DNA of 23,064 nucleotides from a virus: positions 1-23,064 of IMG/VR virus record IMGVR_UViG_3300027770_000268; one strand, given 5' to 3'. How positions within the stretch are numbered: the stretch's first letter is position 1; each line of letters starts with the position of its first letter. This document shows, piece by piece, positions 14,634-23,064 of this stretch. The position numbers and the translations under genes were made by a program. A model generated the notes under the pieces. That model was not told the DNA's origin. It saw nothing but the letters and a program-made list of their open reading frames with translations, and did no database searches.

Positions 14634-15266
14634 ATGGCAACAGCCTCACAATCATTGTTCAACATGACAGTAGCATCTGATAATGCCGGTGGCAATCAGG
14701 GCTTACTAATGCCAAAACTACAATTCAGATTCAGAGTAAACTTTTTGAATTTTGGAACAGACACAAGTACAGTAGAGTTAACTAAACAAGTTATTGACTG
14801 CTCACGTCCACAAGTACAGTTCCAAGAAATTACACTACCAGTATACAATTCAACAATGTATTTGGCAGGTAAATATGCTTGGCAAACAATGTCAGTCAAC
14901 ATTCGTGATGACGCAACTGGTAGCGTTTCAAAATTAGTTGGTCAACAACTACAGAAGCAATTAGACTTTGTTGAAATGGCAAGTGCTGCATCAGGACAAG
15001 ACTATAAATTCCAAACCAACATCGAAATTTTAGATGGTGGTAATGGTACAAATGCTCCTGTAGTATTAGAGACATGGGAACTATATGGATGTTTCTTGCA
15101 AACAGCTAACTACAACACATTGAACTATGGTACAAATGAGGTTGTGACAATATCATTGACAATACGCTTTGATAATGCAATTCAATCTGCAATTGGTTCT
15201 GGTGTAGGTGCTACTATCGGTAGAACAGCAGGTTCATTATCTACAGGTATTGGCGCTGGTTCATAA
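14634..15266 (+). CDS. gp19: Tail tube protein (T4 gp19-like)
   Basis: The 210-residue product has MPKLQFRFRVNFLNFG, VELTKQVIDCSRPQVQFQEI, then VYNSTMYLAGKYAW, VNIRDDATG and LVGQQLQKQLDF, and a C-terminal sheet with ETWELYGCFLQTANYNTLNY. This is the gp19 tube family pattern. gp19 polymerises into the rigid inner tube through which DNA passes. T4 gp19 has 163 residues; here a short N-terminal arm and a Gly/Ser-rich C-terminal tail (IGRTAGSLSTGIGAGS) account for the extra. The separate late box and strong AGGAG are consistent with the high copy number required. Confidence 0.92.
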   Translation: MATASQSLFNMTVASDNAGGNQGLLMPKLQFRFRVNFLNFGTDTSTVELTKQVIDCSRPQVQFQEITLPVYNSTMYLAGKYAWQTMSVNIRDDATGSVSKLVGQQLQKQLDFVEMASAASGQDYKFQTNIEILDGGNGTNAPVVLETWELYGCFLQTANYNTLNYGTNEVVTISLTIRFDNAIQSAIGSGVGATIGRTAGSLSTGIGAGS

Positions 15267-15271
15267 TCAAC

Positions 15272-15279
15272 GCTAAATA
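15272..15279 (+). promoter_or_regulatory. Late-box-like GCTAAATA close to start codon
   Basis: Only 8 nt separate this box from the ATG at 15288, and no Shine-Dalgarno site is present. If it is a promoter, the transcript would begin near the start codon. Confidence 0.4.
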
Positions 15280-15287
15280 AATCTAGC

Positions 15288-16550
15288 ATGTCTGGATTTT
15301 TTCAAGACTTACTTAAAGGCGCCGCCGGAACATTTTTCGGCGGCGATTACCTACGGGATTATACTCATGCTAGTAAGACATTTAGACCTAATTCATATCA
15401 AAACGCTCCTAAGTTTAAATATCTATTTCATACATATTTTGAAATAAATCCAGCAGCATACGGCGAAGGTATTAGTACAGGATCTAATTTTGGTATTCTA
15501 GTTAAAACAGTAAAACTCCCTAGTTTTACTTTTGACGTAGCGGTAATGAATCAATATAATCGCAAAAGATTGGTTCAATCAAAAATAAAATATGATACCA
15601 TAGATATTACTTTCCATGATGATCACGGCACTGCACCTAATACTCCAAATTCAGGTGGCACAATAAGAAGTTTGTGGAAAGCATATTACAATTATTATTA
15701 TGCTGATGGTACTGTGCCTCAAGTTGTGTTGCCAGGTGCACCCGGTGCCCCTCCCAGAAAATTAGTTAGTGGTGCATATCCATTCTCTACTGATGCTACA
15801 TATAACAATCGTAATCAATATAAACCGTCTATAACAGGCAATGACAATTGGGGATATTCAGGAGACTCTCCTGACCCGTCTGGTTCAAAAATACCTTTCT
15901 TTAAACAAATAACTGTATTTGGTCTAAGTCAACATAATTGGACTGCCTACACGTTGATTAACCCAGTCATAACTAGATTTACACACGATACATATGACTA
16001 TGCTCAAGGTACTGGTACTATGGAACATCAAATGTCTATCGATTATGAAACGGTAGTATACAATGATGGTGGATTAAGCGGAAAGGCACCGGGAAATATT
16101 GTTACTGGATTTGGTGATGATGCTAATTATGATCGAACGCCTAGTCCAATAATGAGACCAGGCGCTAATAAAACTATATTAGGTCAAGGCGGATTACTAG
16201 ATGCAGCAGGTGGTATTATCAATAATTTAACTCCTGATCCAGTCACCGGAGAAGTAAACCTACTAGGTGCTATTCAAAAAGCAGGGACAGCATATAACAC
16301 ATTTAAAAATACTAATTTAGGCAGTCTGGTTAAATCAGAACTTACTGCCGGTATAATAAATGCAGTTGGACAAACCCCTAATAGAAATTTAATTGTTAGT
16401 ACCCCTATCTTTGGGGCAGCACCTCAAACTAGTGGCACCGCCGGAGCACCACCAAGTAATGCACAATCTACCCCTCAACAACTCGGCGGAGCTCCTTATG
16501 CGGGTACTAGTAATAGCGGAGTTACTAATTCCCCGCGAGGCGGCAGATAA
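15288..16550 (+). CDS. Tail-tube-fold structural protein, gp19-related (baseplate tube initiator/cap-like, gp54/gp48-type)
   Basis: This 420-residue protein shares the layout of the preceding gp19. FGILVKTVKLPSFTFDVAVM, NQYNRKRLVQSKIKYDTIDI, TFHDDHG and LWKAYYNYYYADG parallel gp19's KQVIDCSRPQVQFQEITLPV, YNSTMYLAGKYAWQTMSVNI, RDDATG and LVGQQLQKQLDF. Residues ~205-260 (FKQITVFGLSQHNWTAYTLI, then METHIONINE-containing MEHQMSIDYETVVY) complete the beta barrel. The tail after ~270 is Gly/Ala/Pro-rich and probably flexible. In T4, gp48 and gp54 are gp19-like proteins that cap the baseplate and start the tube, so a tube-initiator or cap role is likely. A second tube-type protein is also possible. 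I would not assign a T4 number without structure comparison. Confidence 0.62.
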   Translation: MSGFFQDLLKGAAGTFFGGDYLRDYTHASKTFRPNSYQNAPKFKYLFHTYFEINPAAYGEGISTGSNFGILVKTVKLPSFTFDVAVMNQYNRKRLVQSKIKYDTIDITFHDDHGTAPNTPNSGGTIRSLWKAYYNYYYADGTVPQVVLPGAPGAPPRKLVSGAYPFSTDATYNNRNQYKPSITGNDNWGYSGDSPDPSGSKIPFFKQITVFGLSQHNWTAYTLINPVITRFTHDTYDYAQGTGTMEHQMSIDYETVVYNDGGLSGKAPGNIVTGFGDDANYDRTPSPIMRPGANKTILGQGGLLDAAGGIINNLTPDPVTGEVNLLGAIQKAGTAYNTFKNTNLGSLVKSELTAGIINAVGQTPNRNLIVSTPIFGAAPQTSGTAGAPPSNAQSTPQQLGGAPYAGTSNSGVTNSPRGGR

Positions 16551-16553
16551 ATA
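16546..16553 (+). promoter_or_regulatory. Late-promoter-like box GATAAATA
   Basis: The box overlaps the stop codon of the tube-like gene. It is followed by a small hairpin AATAGT-ATAA-ACTATT (16550-16565) and the ATG at 16574. No Shine-Dalgarno site is seen. Confidence 0.55.
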
Positions 16554-16573
16554 GTATAAACTATTAATTTATT

Positions 16574-16933
16574 ATGCCACAAATACTAGATCAACGCACT
16601 TCAATGGATCAAACGGTTAGAATATTTGACTCCTTTTATGCCATCACTTTAACTATAAACGGAAACGAATATGATATCGTTCGTGGATATTTTCTATCAA
16701 TTTGTGCTACAAAAAATATTGCAAATAATTTCACTGCGGTGTTATTCAGAATATCACAAGAAACCGGAATAGATGCACTTGATTTGTTAGACCAAATAAA
16801 AGGCAAAAAAAAGATGGAGATGAATCAAATTTTTGCTTACTATATGAATAGTTTCAAAAGCAAAACATCTCTTTATGGTATAGGTACAGTACCAAAACCT
16901 AATTTACCCGTAGCACGTAATATCGTACAATAA
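16574..16933 (+). CDS. Conserved T4-like phage protein, unknown function (probably structural/assembly)
   Basis: The 119-residue product starts MPQILDQRTSMDQTVRIFDS and includes NEYDIVRGYFLSICATKNIA, then FTAVLFRISQETGIDALDLL and MNSFKSKTSLYGIG. I recall this pattern (LDxRT..DQ.VR..D.FY, LLDQIKG, NSFKTKTSLYG) as conserved in T4-like phages of marine bacteria next to gene 4, without an assigned role. It has no membrane segment and looks alpha/beta. It sits 2 nt before the gp4 start, suggesting co-translation and a role in virion assembly. Confidence 0.65.
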   Translation: MPQILDQRTSMDQTVRIFDSFYAITLTINGNEYDIVRGYFLSICATKNIANNFTAVLFRISQETGIDALDLLDQIKGKKKMEMNQIFAYYMNSFKSKTSLYGIGTVPKPNLPVARNIVQ

Positions 16934-16935
16934 TC

Positions 16936-17373
16936 ATGGGTAACTGGGCACAAGGCATATATACTCCTAAAAACCCACAAAAATATGTAGGGAAACATAA
17001 ACCTAAATACCGTTCAGGATGGGAATTAACATTCATGACCTTTTGTGATACACATAATAACGTAACACATTGGGCTAGCGAATCAATGTCTATTCCTTAT
17101 CGTAGTCCATTAGATGGTAAAGTGCATAACTATATTCCAGACTTCTTTGTTGTTTATCAAAACAAGTATGGAAAAGCAATTGCTGAAGTAGTAGAGATTA
17201 AACCCAAGAAACAAAGTCTAATTGAAAGCCGTGCGGCAAGCGCAAGAGATAGAGCAGTAGTTGCTGTAAATCATGCTAAATGGGCCGCTGCTACTGCATA
17301 TTGTAAAATGCAAGGGTTTGCGTTTAGAGTCATAACTGAAGATGACCTTTTTAGAAACGGGTCACGAAAGTAA
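16936..17373 (+). CDS. gp4: Head completion nuclease (T4 gp4-like)
   Basis: The 145-residue product (T4 gp4: 150) has KPKYRSGWELTFMTFCD, WASESMSIPYRSPLDG, then HNYIPDFFVVY and VVEIKPKKQ. E30, D69 and the E87-x-K89 pair form the PD-(D/E)xK nuclease core of the TnsA-like type. gp4 is needed to complete packaged heads so they can join tails; the nuclease motif is conserved, and its exact substrate is not settled. It follows the 119-aa gene by 2 nt and precedes the terminase small subunit. Confidence 0.85.
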   Translation: MGNWAQGIYTPKNPQKYVGKHKPKYRSGWELTFMTFCDTHNNVTHWASESMSIPYRSPLDGKVHNYIPDFFVVYQNKYGKAIAEVVEIKPKKQSLIESRAASARDRAVVAVNHAKWAAATAYCKMQGFAFRVITEDDLFRNGSRK

Positions 17374-17380
17374 CTAAATA
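17373..17380 (+). promoter_or_regulatory. Late-box-like ACTAAATA, 5 nt from start codon
   Basis: ACTAAATA overlaps the gp4 stop and lies only 5 nt before the ATG at 17386, with no Shine-Dalgarno site. A transcript from it would be nearly leaderless. Confidence 0.35.
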
Positions 17381-17385
17381 CTTTT

Positions 17386-17862
17386 ATGACAAAAAAGCTA
17401 GAAGAATTATTTGAACTTCCCCAAAATGAAATAGACACTTTGGCAAAACCGACGCCAGAGAACGCACAAGAAATTACCACTGAAGCATTAGATAGTCTAT
17501 CAAAAATAGAACAAGCATTACCACAAGTACGTGGATTAGAAGCTGCTGACGATGAGATGGATAGTCTTGCTACACTAGCACAAGATAGCTATAAAGACTT
17601 GATGGACTTGGGAATGCAAGTTGATAGTAGATATGCTAGCGAGATATTCAATGTTGCTGGAACTATGCTAGGACATGCTATCACAGCAAAGACTGCTAAA
17701 CTAAATAAGAAGTTAAAGATGATTGATTTGCAACTAAAAAAAGCGCAATTAGATCAAAAAGAAGCAAGTAGAGACAAAGAGATTGAGGCTACCCCGTTAG
17801 GTGAGGGTAGAGAACTTGACAGAAATGAGTTACTTAAGATGTTGGCAGCGAAATCCGACTAA
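17386..17862 (+). CDS. gp16: Terminase small subunit (T4 gp16-like)
   Basis: The 158-residue, highly helical, charged product contains DDEMDSLATLAQDSYKDLMD, LGMQVDSRYASEIFNVAGTM, and AKLNKKLKMIDLQLKKAQLD. The order acidic segment - helix with DLMDLGMxVxxR - IFxVA - long basic helix matches the gp16 family of T4-like marine phages. T4 gp16 (164 residues) has the same layout in its central coiled-coil domain. gp16 oligomerises, recognises concatemeric DNA and stimulates the large terminase gp17. No large terminase is present in this window. The low-complexity C-terminus (NELLKMLAAKSD) is common in the family. Confidence 0.72.
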   Translation: MTKKLEELFELPQNEIDTLAKPTPENAQEITTEALDSLSKIEQALPQVRGLEAADDEMDSLATLAQDSYKDLMDLGMQVDSRYASEIFNVAGTMLGHAITAKTAKLNKKLKMIDLQLKKAQLDQKEASRDKEIEATPLGEGRELDRNELLKMLAAKSD

Positions 17863-17865
17863 AAA

Positions 17866-17873
17866 GATAAATA
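17866..17873 (+). promoter_or_regulatory. Late-promoter-like box GATAAATA
   Basis: It starts 4 nt after the gp16-like stop. AGGA (17882-17885) serves the ATG at 17893. It probably drives the 209-aa and 953-aa genes together. Confidence 0.6.
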
Positions 17874-17892
17874 ATATATACAGGAATAAAAA

Positions 17893-18522
17893 ATGCGAAG
17901 CCTCAAACAACATATTATGGAAAGTATACATACTTACAAGTATACTATCAAAATTGCCGGCACCATTGACAAAAACTTTTTAGATATGTTTAAATACAAT
18001 CTAACCAAGTTTGACCCAGTGGAAATCAGTGAACCAAAGTCTACCCCGATACAGAAGTCACCATATGGATTTCCTAATTTAGAGAATGAAAGCGTAACAT
18101 TGATTAAAGTTGAGTTTAGATACCCAGCTACAGAGCCAATGGTACAACAACTTGCTCAACTATGTGGATACAATGTTAACATGGTGCGTATGGTATCAAC
18201 AGACTTTGATGATAGCATTGACAGCGAAATGGCCGGCTATGAAAATGAAATGAAAAATAGTCCATTACTTGACAAAGAAGAAATGGGTCAACAGCCAGAC
18301 GCTAAAGCAGCAAGCAAAGCGTATGGAGATTCATATTTAACTTCAATCAAAGATCAAGCTAAAGAGTCTAAGATTGATATTCCATATGCAGGAACAAAAA
18401 CAAAAGATGCGTTTGACCCGTTCAAGCCATATTTAGATGATAAGAAGTTGGGTGATAAGAGTCCAATGACTACTATCAAAATGCCACCAAAGCCAAAGAC
18501 TGGCGCAGCATATAACCGTTAA
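17893..18522 (+). CDS. Unknown protein, possible prohead-associated protein with N-terminal cleavage-site-like peptide
   Basis: This is a 209-residue protein. The N-terminus MRSLKQHIMESIHTY contains I8-M9-E10|S11, which fits the (L/I)xE|(A/G/S) site of T4 prohead protease gp21. Residues ~14-95 (YKYTIKIAGTIDKNFLDMFK, then ESVTLIKVEFRYPATEPMVQ, QLAQLCG) read as an alternating beta-alpha-beta domain, possibly ferredoxin-like. The C-terminal half is charged and disordered-looking (SKAYGDSYLTSIKDQAK, KMPPKPKTGAAYNR). I recognise no family. It is co-oriented with and 10 nt upstream of the 953-aa gene, and both share a late promoter, so a head-assembly role is inferred from context only. Confidence 0.6.
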   Translation: MRSLKQHIMESIHTYKYTIKIAGTIDKNFLDMFKYNLTKFDPVEISEPKSTPIQKSPYGFPNLENESVTLIKVEFRYPATEPMVQQLAQLCGYNVNMVRMVSTDFDDSIDSEMAGYENEMKNSPLLDKEEMGQQPDAKAASKAYGDSYLTSIKDQAKESKIDIPYAGTKTKDAFDPFKPYLDDKKLGDKSPMTTIKMPPKPKTGAAYNR

Positions 18523-18532
18523 GGAAAAGAAA

Positions 18533-21394
18533 ATGGATATCAGAGATATATTAAAATCATTCGACAATTTATCAGAAGCAACAACAGCTACTGATAAAGG
18601 TACAGTTCACAAAGCAGGCCCAGGTGGATATGGAAATAAACATGGATCAGAAGATGTTACTGATCAATATGGTAAACCAATTGCTCGTATGAGTTTAGGT
18701 AAAATGGGTCTTGCAAATGAACCAAAGCGCGGCAAAGGTCGTCCACCAAATCCTGACAAAGCAAAAGAGTACGATAGCACAGCACTAAACAAAGCAATGG
18801 GTGTCGGTAAAGCACCTAAGCCAACTGGCAAGCCTAGTGTTAAGCATAGTCTTAAAGAATACTTTGATATAATGGACGAAGCATTAAGCGAAGCAGGACT
18901 AGCAGTACAACCAATGCCAGCTACACCGCAACAGAAGCAACAGCAGCAAATGGCAACAAAGCCATCTTTTATGATTAAAGATCCTGCTAATCCTAATATG
19001 CCAGCTATCACTACTCAAGATCCAGCAGTGGTACAAGCAGCTAAGAATGGTACAATGTCAATGCAGAAGCCAGGCGCTGCCCCAACTGCACCTGGTGCTG
19101 CACCCGCTGCAGGTGCAGGCTCACAAGTTGCACCAATGAAAGAAACAGGAGATGTTGGTAAGCATAACAATGCCTCTACAGGATTTGACGCATTGGTTCG
19201 TAAATTGACACCTAAGTACGGCAAAGAAGCTGCTACAAAAATTGCAGGCTCACAATTTCAAAAAATGAAAGAAAGTGAAATAGAAGAAGCAGCTAAGTAT
19301 CGTGATCCTAAATACAAAGACCAATTGTACACACAGGAACCACTAGACCATACGTTTGGCCCTGACATGGATGATGCTTACGATAATGACTACCCCGATG
19401 ACTACGCTGGCAGAAAAAGCCCAATGCACAGTGGCACCGGTGATCCATTAGAAAAATGGCATCGTAGGTCGGCTAAAAATAGTATAAACACTCAGGGCAA
19501 AAGAGCAGGCTTGCCATCAAGAGATCAAATTACCAGTTTGAAACAAAGTATTAAAAATGTTCACGGTCAACATGCAAGACCTAATTTGCCAGAAGCAGAA
19601 CAACCGCAACATTTTGCACAATCAAGCCCACTAAGCACTGCTAATCGCGGTGTGTTAGAAAGCAAAAAAGGTGTTAATCCTTTCGCTAAGAAAGATGACA
19701 AAAAAGACGATAAGAAAAAGCCAGATGCCAACAAGAACGGTATCCCTGACTATGCTGAAGATGGTAACGGTCCAAACGATACAAAGAAAAAAGGTGCAGC
19801 ACCTAAGAAAGGTGTAAATCCTTTTGCTAAGAAAACTGAGAAAAAGAAAGTGAAAGAAGGTATGGAACATCATTTACAAGCAGCAAGACTTGAAGGTAAG
19901 AGTCACGCACTAAGAAAAATGCCTTACAATTGCACACACGATAATATGGAAGAAGCACGTTGCTACCATGATGGCTTTAAAGAAGGCCTAGATGAGTGCT
20001 ATGGTCAAATGCCAATACTTGGTCGTACAAGAGTTGGTGAAGTAGACGAGGCTTATGTGGCTAGTCCATCTAATCAATATGATCATTATGGTGATGAGGC
20101 TTCTCCAGAAGAACACAAAGCATACCAAGATGAAATCAATTTGTATAAGACTCCGGGTGCTCATCCTGCTCTAGCATCAATAGGCATGGGCCGCGCTCAA
20201 GATATGAATAGTCGTTTAATTCAAACATTACAAAAAAGAGGAAAGCCTGTTCAACAAGCATTTGGTGAAAACGAAGTAGGCACAATGGCTAGTTATGGTG
20301 CAGATGACATGGGTATGGATGAAGGCAATCCTTTCACTGCCGGGCTTGCTAGAACACCACAAGGTGGCAAGTTTAAAGTAGGTGGAAATACATTTACTGA
20401 TAGAACACGCTATGATTCAAATTTAGAAGAATTTGCGTTTGAATCATTGGACAAGCAATTGAATGCACTACTTGAAAGCGAAGAAAAAGTTTCAGAAGGC
20501 ATGACAGTTTCTATCAGTAAAGGTCAACAAGGTTCTCCTGATTCAGTAAGTGTATCAGCACAAGATGGTGAAGCTGACCAGTTGTTAAGTATCATCAAGT
20601 CAGCAGGCATGGGTTTGTTTGGCGGTGATGAACACAATGGTTATGGCGCACCACAAGGCTCAACACAAGCTCCTGGTGGCATTGAAGTAGTTGATGACCA
20701 TGACGGTATGATGGCATTGATGAGAAAGTTATCAGGCGCAGGCGGCGAAATGCCAAGTGGCGGTGATTACGAAAGTGAAGAAGGTCACGAAGGACACGGC
20801 GAAGAAGATCATATGCACGGTGAAGAAGAAACTTGCAATGAATGCGGCGGCATGATGGAAGCTGGTCATTCTTGTGGTTCAAAAGAAATGGTAGATGAAG
20901 TAGAATCAGAAGATCAAATGGAATTTGAAGTATCTGAAAATGCTCCAGACTCTGGTGCTGATAATACTAATGCTGATGTCGCAGGTAATGCAGCGGCTAA
21001 TAGCGCATTAGCAACAGCGGATGCAGGTGCTGATGAAGAAGAAGGTCAAGTATATTCAAGTCCTACTGAAGGTAAAGAAGATACTACTGGTGAAGAAGCC
21101 GGTAAAGAAGTAAAAAAAGATATTGAATACGATGACAAGAAAGACGAAAAATACAAGAAAGACACAAAAGTAGATGAATCATACGCTAATAGCGCAGATG
21201 ATACTTTTGAAGCTGACATTGACTTTATGACTAAGGTTATCAGTGGTGGATTGAATAAACAAAAATCTACTGGTCAAACAACAGTTCCAGTTATCAATGG
21301 TCAAAAGAATCGTATGGGAGTTGATGGATTAGGTAGTCCAATGAAAGAGTCTAATGATTTATTAAAAGACTACAGAAAATTAAGCGGTCTATAA
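18533..21394 (+). CDS. Large modular low-complexity protein, candidate prohead core/internal head protein
   Basis: This is a 953-residue, highly charged, mostly disordered protein preceded by AAGGA. The N-terminus MDIRDILKSFDNLSEA resembles the T4 capsid-targeting peptide of internal proteins (short helix ending in xxE|A). Further (L/I)xE|(A/S) sites end at E120, E252, E354 and E648. Modules: AT-hook-like KRGKGRPP (65-72), a Gln/Met-rich linker (132-145), Ala/Pro/Gly tract (180-197), duplicated KKGVNPFAKK (378-387, 425-434), EF-hand-type loop DANKNGIPDYAE (398-409), a ribosome-modulation-factor-like helical segment (446-490), acidic His-rich region (745-763), and C768-C771-H779-C781. No catalytic domain is seen. 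I recognise no named family. A packaged, protease-processed head protein or scaffold is inferred from the sites, composition and the neighbouring gp4/gp16 genes; a virion structural role of another kind remains possible. Confidence 0.65.
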   Translation: MDIRDILKSFDNLSEATTATDKGTVHKAGPGGYGNKHGSEDVTDQYGKPIARMSLGKMGLANEPKRGKGRPPNPDKAKEYDSTALNKAMGVGKAPKPTGKPSVKHSLKEYFDIMDEALSEAGLAVQPMPATPQQKQQQQMATKPSFMIKDPANPNMPAITTQDPAVVQAAKNGTMSMQKPGAAPTAPGAAPAAGAGSQVAPMKETGDVGKHNNASTGFDALVRKLTPKYGKEAATKIAGSQFQKMKESEIEEAAKYRDPKYKDQLYTQEPLDHTFGPDMDDAYDNDYPDDYAGRKSPMHSGTGDPLEKWHRRSAKNSINTQGKRAGLPSRDQITSLKQSIKNVHGQHARPNLPEAEQPQHFAQSSPLSTANRGVLESKKGVNPFAKKDDKKDDKKKPDANKNGIPDYAEDGNGPNDTKKKGAAPKKGVNPFAKKTEKKKVKEGMEHHLQAARLEGKSHALRKMPYNCTHDNMEEARCYHDGFKEGLDECYGQMPILGRTRVGEVDEAYVASPSNQYDHYGDEASPEEHKAYQDEINLYKTPGAHPALASIGMGRAQDMNSRLIQTLQKRGKPVQQAFGENEVGTMASYGADDMGMDEGNPFTAGLARTPQGGKFKVGGNTFTDRTRYDSNLEEFAFESLDKQLNALLESEEKVSEGMTVSISKGQQGSPDSVSVSAQDGEADQLLSIIKSAGMGLFGGDEHNGYGAPQGSTQAPGGIEVVDDHDGMMALMRKLSGAGGEMPSGGDYESEEGHEGHGEEDHMHGEEETCNECGGMMEAGHSCGSKEMVDEVESEDQMEFEVSENAPDSGADNTNADVAGNAAANSALATADAGADEEEGQVYSSPTEGKEDTTGEEAGKEVKKDIEYDDKKDEKYKKDTKVDESYANSADDTFEADIDFMTKVISGGLNKQKSTGQTTVPVINGQKNRMGVDGLGSPMKESNDLLKDYRKLSGL
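19664..19834 (+). repeat. Duplicated KKGVNPFAKK segment with lysine-rich linker
   Basis: The ten-residue segment occurs at 19664-19693 and 19805-19834. The codons differ at several third positions, so the copies are old rather than a fresh duplication. An EF-hand-like loop lies between them. Confidence 0.75.
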
Positions 21395-21408
21395 AAGAAT
21401 CGTACTTT

Positions 21409-21439
21409 AAAATACCCGGCAATAGTCGGGTATTTTTTT
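21409..21439 (+). terminator. Intrinsic terminator after the 953-aa gene
   Basis: AAATACCCG (21410-21418), 8-nt loop, CGGGTATTT (21427-21435), and further T's to 21439. The 9-bp stem followed by a T-run (21433-21439) is a good Rho-independent terminator. The A-run before the stem may give weak activity in the other direction. Confidence 0.88.
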
Positions 21440-21461
21440 GGGTCACCGTTTCTCAAATAAC

Positions 21462-23064
<1,603 letters not shown>

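Overview
This window is part of the virion-assembly region of a T4-like myovirus (contractile-tailed phage). It has low GC by eye. Gene families, gene content and TAAATA-type late promoter boxes all fit the marine/freshwater T4-like group (cyanophage- and pelagiphage-like relatives). The host cannot be read from the sequence. All assignments rest on motif and protein-family recognition from the sequence; no search was run.

Layout. (1) 1-3068, plus strand: the 3' end of a tail-fibre-type gene with a near-perfect 129-bp tandem repeat and a peptidase-G2-like C-terminal domain, two Thr/Asn/Ala-rich beta-repeat structural proteins, and a small coiled-coil protein with a C-terminal membrane segment. 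(2) 3079-6605, minus strand: neck protein gp14-like, then tail sheath stabiliser gp15-like, then a NUDIX hydrolase. A symmetric terminator separates this block from block 1. (3) 6606-8697: a divergent promoter region with a late box facing left and a near-consensus sigma70 promoter facing right. The sigma70 promoter drives a tight early-type operon: a 388-aa conserved phage protein, two tiny proteins and a MazG-type nucleotide pyrophosphohydrolase. (4) 8747-10579: neck protein gp13-like, dNMP kinase (T4 gene 1-like), and a convergent zinc-finger/HNH-like gene. (5) 10699-17862: tail sheath gp18 (1287 aa, about twice T4 size), tail tube gp19, a gp19-related tube-fold protein, a small conserved protein, head completion nuclease gp4, and terminase small subunit gp16-like. 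(6) 17893-21394: a 209-aa protein and a 953-aa modular, low-complexity protein. Both begin with a short peptide ending in a T4 prohead-protease-like site, suggesting head-core or internal proteins. (7) 21493-23064: the 5' part of a second fibre gene, with an N-terminal fibre domain and a long collagen-like Gly-X-Thr tract running off the window.

The genes together cover neck (13, 14), tail stabilisation (15), sheath (18), tube (19 and paralogue), head completion (4), packaging (16) and host-recognition fibres. Most late structural genes carry a TAAATA box upstream, as expected of a gp55-type late sigma system. The nucleotide-metabolism genes (MazG, dNMP kinase, NUDIX) are interspersed. The most interesting features are the modular CTS-like head protein, the oversized sheath with shared inserted modules, the CBM5/12-like insertion in the gp14 homologue, the set of late boxes sitting 4-8 nt from the start codon, and the leader element shared by two late genes.
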